Below, piece by piece: positions 23,250 to 33,472 of a stretch of 64,000 nucleotides of DNA. Made by a program: the position numbers and the translations under genes. The notes below the pieces were generated by a model that worked only from the letters and a program-made list of their open reading frames with translations, made no database searches and was not told the origin of the DNA. The stretch lies in NCBI GenBank assembly GCA_025677815.1, contig JAIXMP010000009.1, forward strand, positions 186,001-250,000, in the 5' to 3' direction. This DNA comes from Phascolomyces articulosus (lineage: Eukaryota > Mucoromycota > Mucoromycetes > Mucorales > Lichtheimiaceae). The first letter of the stretch is position 1. Each line of letters starts with the position of its first letter.

Positions 23250-24162
23250 AAATACGGATAAAGATGACTCATATATAAGAATACCATCATGTTTTACCTA
23301 TTACATATACAACAAATAAAAAACCAAAATCAACCCCAGTATCGCCAACAACAATTACAACAGGACCAACAAATACCAGTATATAAAGTATCATCAGCCA
23401 CAACAATCATACGTTCCATTACCAAAAAAAACCATCATTATATTCTATAGTAATAAATAGTAATAGCCATAGCATCTGTTACAGCAGTAGTAAAAACAAC
23501 CACCAATACCGTCATCATCACGGACATTTGAATATTATATAACAAATATAAGCGAAAGAACCAAGGAAAAAAAAAGGAAAAAACCTGGAAGATAACCAAG
23601 AGATAATAATTAGTAACTACTTGAAAAAATAACATCTGCTCGTTCAGTATTAGAAGAGGAAGGAATGTCTAAAGTAAAATTACAAAGTCAGCTAGTAAAG
23701 ATCAGTTGCATCACGCGCCGTGCTGTTTTTTTACTTATAATCTTGACTTTGGATGGGTAAAACAATGATAATAGGAAAAACGCGTCCACCCATGGAGGAA
23801 TGAAAACCTTCAATAAAAAAAATAGTATTTTCTAAAAAAAGATAAGCATTTATTTTGGATAATCACTATACCCATTCTCCTTGATCGCGATTAAACTTGG
23901 TACGTGTTGGTGTGATCAGTATTTCGGTTTGGAAACAATAAAAGAAAGTCCCATGATGACAAGAAATTTCTGCAAAAGTAACCTGCCACTCCTATCACTG
24001 CTACTCAATAAATTATTACTACCGCGCACAATTTACCCTGATAAACAGAAACTTGCTCAGGAAGGTGTATTTTTTATGCTATTTAAACAATTCCAAAAAA
24101 AAAAGTGTTAGAACTTACCACCAGCGGGAATTTTGCTCAATAAAAAAGTATGACATAATTTA
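23250..24162. other. Spacer with no supported gene
   Basis: About 900 bp, AT-rich, with a short Ser/Thr/Pro-like open stretch near 23310-23385 that is too small to call. Likely degenerate flank of the repeat ORF to its left. Confidence 0.5.
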
Positions 24163-24495
24163 TCATCGACATATAATGAACAATAATGATCCACTCCTTT
24201 GCTGTATAGGTTGCAGATAACGCTGTTTTTTGATATCGTGTATTCGTAATATAAAATAACGATTTGATTCTGTACCAGCATAAGGTTTGATGATATCGCC
24301 GCTTGTAAAATTTTTATGCATGTGAAACAAATTAACCTTATTAGGCACAGTCAAAGGTATTACTTTAGCTTTGTTTCCATGACAACGACATTGTCCTTTT
24401 GACATTACCTCCATTGTTTTTTTTATTACAACCGCTTGCTTCACCCTATAACACGTAACACACATAGCAAAGAACTGCTGCGCCACCAGCCACAT
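24163..24495 (-). CDS. Small Cys-containing ORF, possibly DUF5679-like
   Basis: 110 residues from an ATG at 24495. The N-terminal third carries C-V-T-C then, about 20 residues on, MSKGQCRCHGNKAK. This resembles the small zinc-ribbon-like DUF5679 pattern (CVxC ... M.. G.C..C) found in short proteins of fungi and phages. The C-terminal 60 residues look less protein-like. It could be a real small gene, a degenerate copy, or chance. The product is unknown. Confidence 0.35.
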   Translation of the reverse strand: MWLVAQQFFAMCVTCYRVKQAVVIKKTMEVMSKGQCRCHGNKAKVIPLTVPNKVNLFHMHKNFTSGDIIKPYAGTESNRYFILRIHDIKKQRYLQPIQQRSGSLLFIICR

Positions 24496-24603
24496 AAGTC
24501 ACATAGCGGTATTTCAATTGAAAAGTTATAAATAAAGGTGCTGTTCGAGGCAAATCGGATTTTTTTTTTCTTCAACTTTTTTTTCTCTCGCTTTTCTTTT
24601 GAT

Positions 24604-24627
24604 TAGTTGGGATGAAAAAAACCATTA

Positions 24628-24659
<32 letters not shown>

Positions 24660-24720
24660 GGCCCTGCACAAGGATGACACTAATCACCAGAGTTGGACGG
24701 TACTTTTGTACCCTTTTTTT
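24604..24720 (+). ncRNA. U6 spliceosomal snRNA (or U6-derived copy)
   Basis: The U6 core is unmistakable. AATTGGAACGATACAGAGAA sits at 24631-24650, containing the invariant ACAGAG box (24643-24648) that pairs with 5' splice sites. AGCATGGCCCTGCACAAGG at 24655-24673 is the U4/U2-pairing and internal stem-loop region, followed by ATGACAC. The 3' end is a T-run at 24714-24720, a Pol III terminator. Differences from the yeast/human consensus: one C is missing in the GGCCCC stretch, and no clear 5' stem-loop precedes the core, so the true 5' end is uncertain. A perfect GGTAC-TTTT-GTACC hairpin sits just before the terminator. A TATA-like TTATAAATAAAG lies at 24527-24537, which is far for a Pol III promoter. 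It may be a functional, diverged U6 or a pseudogene. Confidence 0.72.
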
Positions 24721-26399
24721 AAAACAAATAATGAAAATGATAAAATAAAAATAAAAACAAGTAAAACCTTAATAGAAGGTTTTTTCTTGTTTCCTCTTGC
24801 CTACGGCAATGAAGAAGAAAAGGCACTATCCTTTTTTTCTCCTTCTTTGCATCTTTAAATTAGTTTAGTTTTTTTAATCTTCATTAAATAAAAGTTCATT
24901 TGATCGTTTTATAATTTAAACTGTGTCATTGTTTTAAATGATGTCTTTATTCTTTTGTTGTTCTTTGGGAGCATCTTCCAAGCGCACGGACCATATTGAT
25001 AAAGTGTTAAAAAAAGAATGGGCACTGAATGATAAAAAATAGAATGCCATCGTAAGAGCTTTTAATTCATTGCCATAAGTAACATGATGTTATTAGCTAT
25101 GCAATCAATAGTAATAAATATATTGTTTTGTTTTAAATTGCCATAGAAAACAGACAGTGTTATAATGCTTATTGAAAAATAAAACTTGTACCGGGTCCAT
25201 ATAACAATGCTTATCCACGTATTTTTATTAGTAGTAACAGAATTATAACGTTGATTTATGAAGAAACGTTGACCTTCGAATAATCTAATGCTAATGAATT
25301 CACGAGCTTTATTTTTTTTTCTCTTCTTTCCCAAGATATATAGACCATGTGAAATGGGCTTGCTCCATTATAACGCTTTTATTACTATTATTTTTCTTGG
25401 TCATATAAGAAAGTGTACGTAGCAATGCAGGTACCGGTCAAAAAAAAGTATAGACGTTAACAATTAAATTGAGTTCTGTACTCTGTGTCTATCACACTGC
25501 GAACATATTTTTAATGAAAAATAAAAATCTGTACGTAAGAACATGATTGTTGATATACTGCACAACATTAAGATGTTAAATCGTGATTTTATTCTTGATC
25601 TATATACTGCGTATACAGAACCATGTAATTAAAATCAAATCCATGCATATATATACCCATAAATATATATACCTCATAAAAACAACGAGATTTGTATAAA
25701 AATTAAAGTACTCAAAATTTGGGAGCATATGCTTCAAATGGTATTCCTGCAGAAAATGACAGTTTCATGCAGTTACCATGATGATAGTCATGAAGGACGC
25801 AGAGTTATTTTTATTTTGTTTGTTTTTTTTTTTTTTTCGCGAGTGCTCACTTGCCTGCTGCATTTGGAGTTAGTCATGCTCAAATACTCCTCATACGCAT
25901 TTATATGCTCTTGTTATATGCTTAAAAGCAGCTTTGTGTATTTAAAGTATTGTAAATTTGTAAATATTACTAGTCCTCAGTGTTTTTATAGTAGTGACAC
26001 CGTACAAATTCTGGAACAGGATTAGACATGCCATAACTGCTTCACAGAGCAACTCATAATTATGTAAGAAATATCCTTTGATTTTTTGTTTTGCCATCAG
26101 TGGTTACGCGTGTCGTGGATTATTATCGTTATTTATACTTATAAATTTATAAAACCTCGTAAAAAGCAAATATGTTTTCTTCTCTTTTTACGTTTGCGAA
26201 TTCAATTTGCTCTTCTAAACTTACGTACCATTTTCTTTGCTTGAGTCTTCTTTGGTCAAACTATTAGGATAAGTGGTGAATACTCATCCATGAAAACAAC
26301 ATCCGAAGGCATTGAGTGCACCATCCAATTACATTACACACAAAATAAAATGTATTTCCTACCACGGATCTACTTAGTACAACAGTATCTATTATTCGT
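24721..26399. other. Gene-poor AT-rich stretch
   Basis: About 1.7 kb without a supported gene on either strand. Short ORFs (for example 25729-26025 plus) are hydrophobic, T-rich translations of AT-rich DNA. Confidence 0.5.
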
Positions 26400-26539
26400 G
26401 CAGTGAAAAAAAGTTTGATACCCAAAACTCTGAATTTAGGCCAGTACGAAGAATCAAGTGCCGATATTTTAAAGAAACTGAACGAACATTACTGGATACA
26501 CCCAACACTTTTTATATGCCGTTTCTAACTGTATGCAAC

Positions 26540-27087
26540 TGCTGTCATTATTGATGCGACAACAAAGCTGTTGTTTTTGACGTGAAAAACATACTCCCGC
26601 TCTTCATCCAATACATCCACAGTGAAGCAACCAGCTGGTGGTTACCTTCTCTGGACCAGAACATACACACTGAAACTAGCTTGAAAAACGGTAGTTTTGG
26701 TTTTAAAAAAAGGTTGGAAACTGGTTATCAGTATATGGACATACTCTCTACAATGTCTGCTGATCTGTCAACTTCCACACTGTCGATAAATATTATACCA
26801 GGAACAAAGAGAAGAGTTTCCACTGATTTGCAAAAAAAAAAAAAATTTTTTCGACGCTTAACATAAAAACATTTTGTGAATTCACACCCTCTTATATATG
26901 ACTTCGAACATCCTGAAAATGTAAATAATTATCAACAGCTAATTTCTGAAATACATTGCACAAGTACATTTGGTTGCAACAGAGTGTCAGCCAATAAGAT
27001 TCCCCAACACGAGCCATGTATTCCAGCTACAATATTTACATTATCACGTTTGTCCAAAGTTGGATACGGCAAACCAAGTGGGTAGGT
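26540..27087 (+). pseudogene. Interrupted coding-like sequence, unidentified
   Basis: One frame is open from about 26555 to 26863 (protein-like text such as SWWLPSLDQNI, GSFGFKKRLETGYQYMDIL, SINIIPGTKRRVS), ends in TAA right after a long A/T homopolymer, and stays open again to 27084 (HPLIYDFEHPENVNNYQQLI). The amino-acid composition looks more like protein than noise, but there is no start, and stops and frame changes occur upstream. I read it as a decayed gene or transposon ORF of unknown type. Confidence 0.3.
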
Positions 27088-27968
27088 ATTTCTAAATTAA
27101 AATTGGGTGCATAATGGAATGAGTAGGGTACATGCACTCAGATACATGTGTTACCTTCCAACTTCTAATCCCGTTTGAAAACCTTTACATAGATTTTGAA
27201 CTAGTCCAACTAAGAGGGAAACATGTTTATAGACAAAAAGCTGATGTTTTTTAAACGCGGCAGCAGCTCAAAAAAAAAGATATTAAAGCACACTTGATTT
27301 TGTAACTCTTTTTCTCTCTATCATTTCAATGACGGTACAATCTATTTCTACTTGACTCATCAAGCAATTTTCTAATTCTATCTATAGCCAGCCGTTTTCT
27401 TCTGTTTTTTATAATGCACTTTTGTTTTTTTTAGTTAGTACCACTTATTGGTGCGAAAGGGGCTCTTTTTTTAACTGTGATCTATATATTAATATAAATT
27501 TATTTATGCAATAATGTTCGTATATGTGATTCACCTGGTGTTGCATTCCCAACTTTACTCCTTTATAAACTTCAGTATCTATATTATACTATTTTTATTA
27601 TTGCTTGAATGACATGGATAGTCTTACTACTCATCTATAATTAGCTGTAGACTTACGATGAAAATTATTGTTTTATTTAATGTCTCCTTTGAACACAGCG
27701 TCAAGGCTGACATATTTGTTCGAGACAGATCATATAATGCTTAAAGTTATAAAAAAAACACTGTTTGAAGAACAGGGGATAGGTATAGGGTATAAGAAAA
27801 AAGTACATAAAATGGTTTTTTACATATATGAGATTACTAAGTATAAGAGGCATTGTGGACGTGTAGACTTGCTGGAAGTTGCAAATTTCGGCGGGAGTTT
27901 GATTTCTCTTTTTAAGAGAAAAAAAAACTCGGTTTTCCTCTTGTTTTCTTCCACAATCTTAATATAAA
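27088..27968. other. Spacer upstream of the KH-domain gene
   Basis: About 880 bp, AT-rich. The open frame at 27668-27967 has no recognisable domain and is not called. Confidence 0.55.
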
Positions 27969-30086
27969 ATGACAGATTCTACCCAAAAGTAAGAAGCCAT
28001 TAGTCTTTTATCTCTTGGTCAAGTAGTTAAAATTTATATTAATAAAAACCATAAAAAAACTGTTTATTATTTTTGTAGAAAACGAAAGTGGGATTTGGAT
28101 GATCAAGGACAAACAAGGTCAGAAGGTACAGCAGCTAAAATTACAAAGGTCGATGACGAATTTTCCAGTAGCAACAATAACAATGAAGATACAAACTCTC
28201 CTACCAAAGATCAAGGCGAAGCTGCTATGAGTATGCGATCTGAGAAAAGCATGAAAAATCAAACCATCGTTTTATTCTTATTTGTTCTAATTTTTATAAT
28301 TCATTGGTATAGATGAAGCCACTGCGAAAATAAATGCTATTCTTGCACAAAAAGGTCTTGGTAACAAAGATGCAACTGCTGAATCACAACAGAAACAACA
28401 ATCGTCACCACCACCATCTCAACAGCAATATAATAAACCTCCACCACCACCTCGAGAGAAACTAGAAAATGATTTTGTAAAGAACATTCCTATCAATGAT
28501 CTTAAGAATCGTTATATGCTCACCCGCGGTGCCACCCAAGCCCAAATTCAACGAGATACTGGTGCAGGTATGATACAAGAGGTTGATATTGATTATATTC
28601 AAAACAACAAGAAATACTGATTTTCTATCTATTATTTAAAAACTCTTTTAAAAAAAGACGTTACGACACGTGGAAAATATTATCCTGACAAGGCATTAGC
28701 AACGGACGGCGAGCCACCTTTGTTTCTTCACATATCAGCAACCTCTCAAGAATCGTTGGATAAAGCCATCGAGCAAATTGAGGATCTAATTAACAATGCT
28801 TCAACTCCTACTGCAACACCACCTCAGCAACAGCAACAACCACAACAACAGCAGCAGCAACAGCATCAACACCAGTCATATCACCAAGAGCGACCTCAGG
28901 TAAGAACAATATAAAGCCGCCATTCTATTATATAATTATATGATATATTCTGTCTTCTTCTATTTTTTTTACAAGCGGTGAAGCGGTTATAATCAGATGA
29001 GAGAGAATAAGAAAATAACTTATTTGATTCTATTAGCGTAAATTTCACGAAGAAAAAATCTATGTTGGTTTGGAAAGTACCCCACATTTTAATTTGAGAG
29101 CTAAGATCGTCGGTCCTCATGGAGCATACGTGAAACATATTCAGAATGAAACTGGAAGTCGAGTTCAACTTAAAGGAAAGGGTTCTGGGTTTTATGAATC
29201 AACAACTGGTCAAGAAGCTGAAGACGCTCTTCATGTTCATATAACGTAAGTGTTGATTTTATTTTAATTGCAGACTGGTTAAATAAGAGTGGGTTGATTT
29301 CATATATACTTTAAATCACTAGATGTACTCGTGAAGATGGACTTGAAAAGGCGGTGGAACTTACAAAAGATTTGCTTAACACCGTCAAAACTGAATATGA
29401 ACGTGGACCACCACCTACCCAACAATATCATCGTGGCGGTTATCATGGCCGTGGAGGATATAGAGGGGGTTACCATTCAGGAATGAGAGTTAGTGTTTAC
29501 AGATTACTATTTTACTTTATCAACAATGATAGTATTGTTTATCGCAGATATCTAACTGAAAACTTGTTTATTATAGAACTATGGATATCATAATAATTAC
29601 CATCATCATGGAGGGTATCAAGGTGCTCCTCATGTCCCACCACAATCACAACCACCATTACCCCCATCAGTATCACAACAGCAACCTCAACCAACTACAT
29701 CACCTACTTCTGGTCAATCAACACCAGGTGGTGCAGAGGAAGCGTCTGTACAGTCACAATCCCAATCTCAGACACCTGCAACCAATACATATGAAGGAGA
29801 CAAAAATGGATCTAGCACATCATCTTATGGTGGTTATGACTATAGCCAGTATTATGCTTATTATGGACAATATCAATATGATCCAAATTATTACAATTAT
29901 TATGGATATAACAATGCAAATACGGCTACTGGCCAACAACCTTCGGGGGGAGCAAATCAACCAACAGATGCTTCGACTGCACCCTATCAACAACAACCCC
30001 CACCACCTCCCCCACCAGAAGAATCTAAAAAGCCATCGTATAATGCCGTTCCACCCCCTCCCCCACCTCCATCCGAAGAGCAGTAG
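27969..30086 (+). CDS. KH-domain splicing factor, KHDC4/BLOM7 (KIAA0907) family
   Basis: Exons 27969-27988, 28079-28230, 28313-28567, 28658-28899, 29037-29245, 29323-29488 and 29577-30086 give 517 residues. The family signature is clear: INDLKNRYMLTRGATQ, then DVTTRGKYYPD, then a KH strand/helix DKAIEQIEDLI; a second KH-like unit (about 224-325) holds KIYVGLES..FNLRAKIVGPHG. The N-terminus KKRKWD resembles a UHM-ligand motif (basic residues plus W-D) used by splicing factors. A Gln run, a Gly/Arg/Tyr-rich stretch and a Pro-rich tail follow. In animals the protein binds the Prp19/SNEV complex and affects splice-site choice and snoRNA-intron splicing. The first coding exon is only 20 nt. Confidence 0.88.
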
Positions 30087-31692
30087 AATTGATCGATGGT
30101 TTTCACATGTACTTGGCTGGGAGTATAATTACATTTTACTGGTTTTAATCAAGTTTCTCGTGGTTTTTTTTCGCTTTCATTTTATTTTATGATCAAAATC
30201 GAACAAAAAAAAAAACAAATCCACAAATTTTAATTTTAGTTTACTAAAAAAAAAAAAGAAAAAAAAATCATAAACGCCATTCATCAATTTACTGCTCACA
30301 TATCAACCAGAAAAAATTGTCTTTTAGGGGCAACACACTGAAAAATAAACATGAACAAAAATTTTACGAGGGTTAAGTAGCTGTTTTAGTGACAGTACTA
30401 AAACCAATACGTTATAAATATATTACATAAAATTGCTATGCTGATAACTTTTCTTTTTCTCTCTTTTTTTTTTTTCCGGAAGCTATCTCCATATCATATC
30501 ACGGGTCCATGTATTTTTTTTTCCTTATTCAAATTGTATATTTAAAGGGAATTTTATGTTAGTGTTTAATCCTTTCATTTAGGAATACCTCTTTTCTCAA
30601 AGTATAAAAATTATATGATAAACAGGCAAGTTTAATACATATTGTTATGTGTAAAACCATCAATAAATAATAATAAAGCAGCGTTTATTTATACATGTCC
30701 ATGTGCTCGTATTATCATATCGATTGTGTAATTTAACATTCTGGATATAAATAAAACTGTATTCACATATGAACAATACGAATCTTCTAATGGATAGATG
30801 GGTTTTCTGGTTTTTTTTTTGTTTTACGATGACTGCTATTTTCAAATATTAGTGTATTATCATTATATATATCGTTATATTTATATACCTTACTACAGTT
30901 TATCATGACAATCATGGCGAATGATACCATGTTCCAGTTCATTGATTCATTTCTCCTTCATAGATTATTAAGTCTATAATTATCGTATTTTCATTTTTCT
31001 ACAAGTAAAAATGCAGATCGTTGTAATGTCTTGCTATGATTATTAAAAAAAATAAAGTGTAGTTTGAGGAATAATTATGAGCATAGAAATGAAATAAAGC
31101 CATGGGTGTGTTTTCTTTCTTTCTTTCAAACAATTGAAGTTATTGATTCATTTAGTTTTTTGTCATACCAACTTGACTCTATTAATGTTACACGAAAATA
31201 AAAAAACCACTAAAAACTGGACCACCATTCTTTTTCTTTGGTGTAGCTTTCTTTTCGAACCAATTACAAAATATTACATTTCGCTTTTTTTTTTTTTTTT
31301 TTTTGCTAAATGTATAAAATGGCACCGCCATTAAGGTGTTATACTTCAAGTTTATTTATTTTCTATATAAGTTTACAATGGTTTGGTAAAGGAAAAGTTA
31401 TTTTTTTATTATAAACTGATATTATTATGATGGATTATTATTAACTTGATTAAACTACCGAAACAAAAAAAAAATACTTTTATAAATCCCTTCTGGGTAT
31501 GTTGAAATTTGAGTGTATATTTTTTTCTTGTGATATCATGAAATATTGTTATTAAATTACTCATTTAATATGTTACATTATACTATTAGTTTTAAATATT
31601 TCATCCATCGAATAGCATATATTGGTCAAGGTAATTAAGAAGAAGAGCTACAATTTTTTTTTTCTGTTTATCTGTCACATCATGGATCCATT
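30087..31692. other. Gene-poor spacer
   Basis: About 1.6 kb, AT-rich, with homopolymer T and A runs. No RNA gene or ORF supported. An upstream exon of the following membrane-protein gene could hide here. Confidence 0.5.
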
Positions 31693-33087
31693 TTGATGCC
31701 TTTTTTTTTAGCTGCTGAACCAACCGTAATTGAAGGATCGACATATATTCTACCAAGTGGAAGTTTTACAGGCGGTCTTACGGATGTCAATTTATCTGGT
31801 TTATTTGAAGGTACGCCTACCAGTAATGCCGTTGCACCTTCTTCTAGTAATCCATCCTCATCTGCTGATCCAACTACTTCAAATCCACCTCCTATTGTCA
31901 ATCAGTCACCAACACCAGCAGCTACTTCTTCTTCAGAAAAAGCTGCAACAGGACAAAAAGAAGATAATGAAAATTCGGTGATTCTTGGAACAGGTCCCAT
32001 TGTTGGCATTGCTGTTGGTGGTGTTGTAGTCATTCTAGTTGCTATATTACTCTGTGTCTTTTTGACACGAAGAAAGAAAAATAACAAAAAATTTGATCGG
32101 GGAAGGGGGATTACACCTTCAATGGTAATTAGTATGAGAACGAAAACACCTTCAGTCTTGGACCCCAGTGCTCATCAAAATACAATGGCGGCTGGCGCTA
32201 GTGATTTGGGTTATCATCAAAAGCCTGTTCAAATGTACTATCCTGAACGTAGTAATGTCATGATGACACAACCTTCTGAAAGTATAACGGCTGCCATTGA
32301 TCAAATGTATAATGTCAAACAGTACAATACGAAACCTACTACAAACAGTGCTGCATTTTCTTCTATAACAACAATCCCTACTACTATGGCAACGACGAGC
32401 AGTACACCACGAGATTCGTCATCCAATAATCCTCGACTGTCCAAGTATAGTTACCTGACACAAGCATTTACACAAATGCGTGAGTCCTATAATGCTCATT
32501 CTTCGTTATCACCTCAACCATCCGGTGCATCACCACCCACATCAGTACCGTTCAACTCATCCAATAGTAATAATACAACAGCATCGGTCAGTGACACTAC
32601 TTATTTACGCAATCCAGATTATATGGATGAAGCAGGTGATGAATATGATAATAATAGTAACAATAATGATCACCATAATATCACCACTGCCACAACGTAT
32701 CTTTCCACGAATTTGACACCTCCTCCACCTAGAATTGCCGTCTTTAACGAACATTCAGAGCAGGTGACGGATGATGAATCAGAGCAACCACAACCGCAAC
32801 CTCTTAATTATAGTAACTATAAAAACCACATTCAAACTGGTACCACTACTGGTACAATGAACATAAATAACAATGTCATTACTTCTTCTACTACAAGTCG
32901 TGATAGTATCACATCCGATGTTAGCCAATACAGTACCTTTTCAAATCCATTTCGTTATCCATCACCAGACCATCAAAGTAGTAATACTAGCCGTAGCCAT
33001 ATGATGATGAATGCAGCAATAACGACACCCCAACCACCACCAGCACAACAATATAACCGACCCAGAAAACAGTATAATTACATTTGA
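31693..33087 (+). CDS. Single-pass membrane protein with Ser/Thr-rich ectodomain
   Basis: 464 residues as one open frame. Residues ~1-100 are Ser/Thr/Pro-rich. A strong membrane helix lies at about 103-125 (GIAVGGVVVILVAILLCVFL), followed at once by the basic stop-transfer TRRKKNNKK, so the long C-terminal part (~340 residues; Ser/Thr/Asn/Pro-rich, with PPPP segments) is predicted cytosolic. This layout resembles fungal wall-sensor or mating-type membrane proteins, but no specific domain is visible. There is no clear signal peptide. A strong acceptor (T-run then TTAG) lies 17-18 bases after the ATG, so the true N-terminus may come from an upstream exon I could not locate. Confidence 0.65.
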   Translation: MMPFFLAAEPTVIEGSTYILPSGSFTGGLTDVNLSGLFEGTPTSNAVAPSSSNPSSSADPTTSNPPPIVNQSPTPAATSSSEKAATGQKEDNENSVILGTGPIVGIAVGGVVVILVAILLCVFLTRRKKNNKKFDRGRGITPSMVISMRTKTPSVLDPSAHQNTMAAGASDLGYHQKPVQMYYPERSNVMMTQPSESITAAIDQMYNVKQYNTKPTTNSAAFSSITTIPTTMATTSSTPRDSSSNNPRLSKYSYLTQAFTQMRESYNAHSSLSPQPSGASPPTSVPFNSSNSNNTTASVSDTTYLRNPDYMDEAGDEYDNNSNNNDHHNITTATTYLSTNLTPPPPRIAVFNEHSEQVTDDESEQPQPQPLNYSNYKNHIQTGTTTGTMNINNNVITSSTTSRDSITSDVSQYSTFSNPFRYPSPDHQSSNTSRSHMMMNAAITTPQPPPAQQYNRPRKQYNYI

Positions 33088-33472
33088 GATGTATTATTTT
33101 CTTTTATCACTATTATTACTACTATTACATATTCTCATTGCTATTATTCCTATTATCATTTTATATTATTACCATTGCTATTTTTATTATATATTCACCA
33201 TTCATTTGTGGTTTTCTCTATTATTTTTTAAACTTTTTTTTTGTACATTTTTCTCTCTGATACTCCACTTTTTGGTCAATTCAAAACTGCAATTTATATT
33301 ACTTTCGAAAAATAAAATTCTATTTACACTTAAAAATACTATTACTAAATATCTACAACTATATTTTGGAGGGAAATGATAAAAAAATACATGAAAAAGG
33401 AAGATATGCATATAGGTGGCATAACATATGGAATAATAAATGATTTTTGATAAAAAAATGAAAAAGGAAAAA

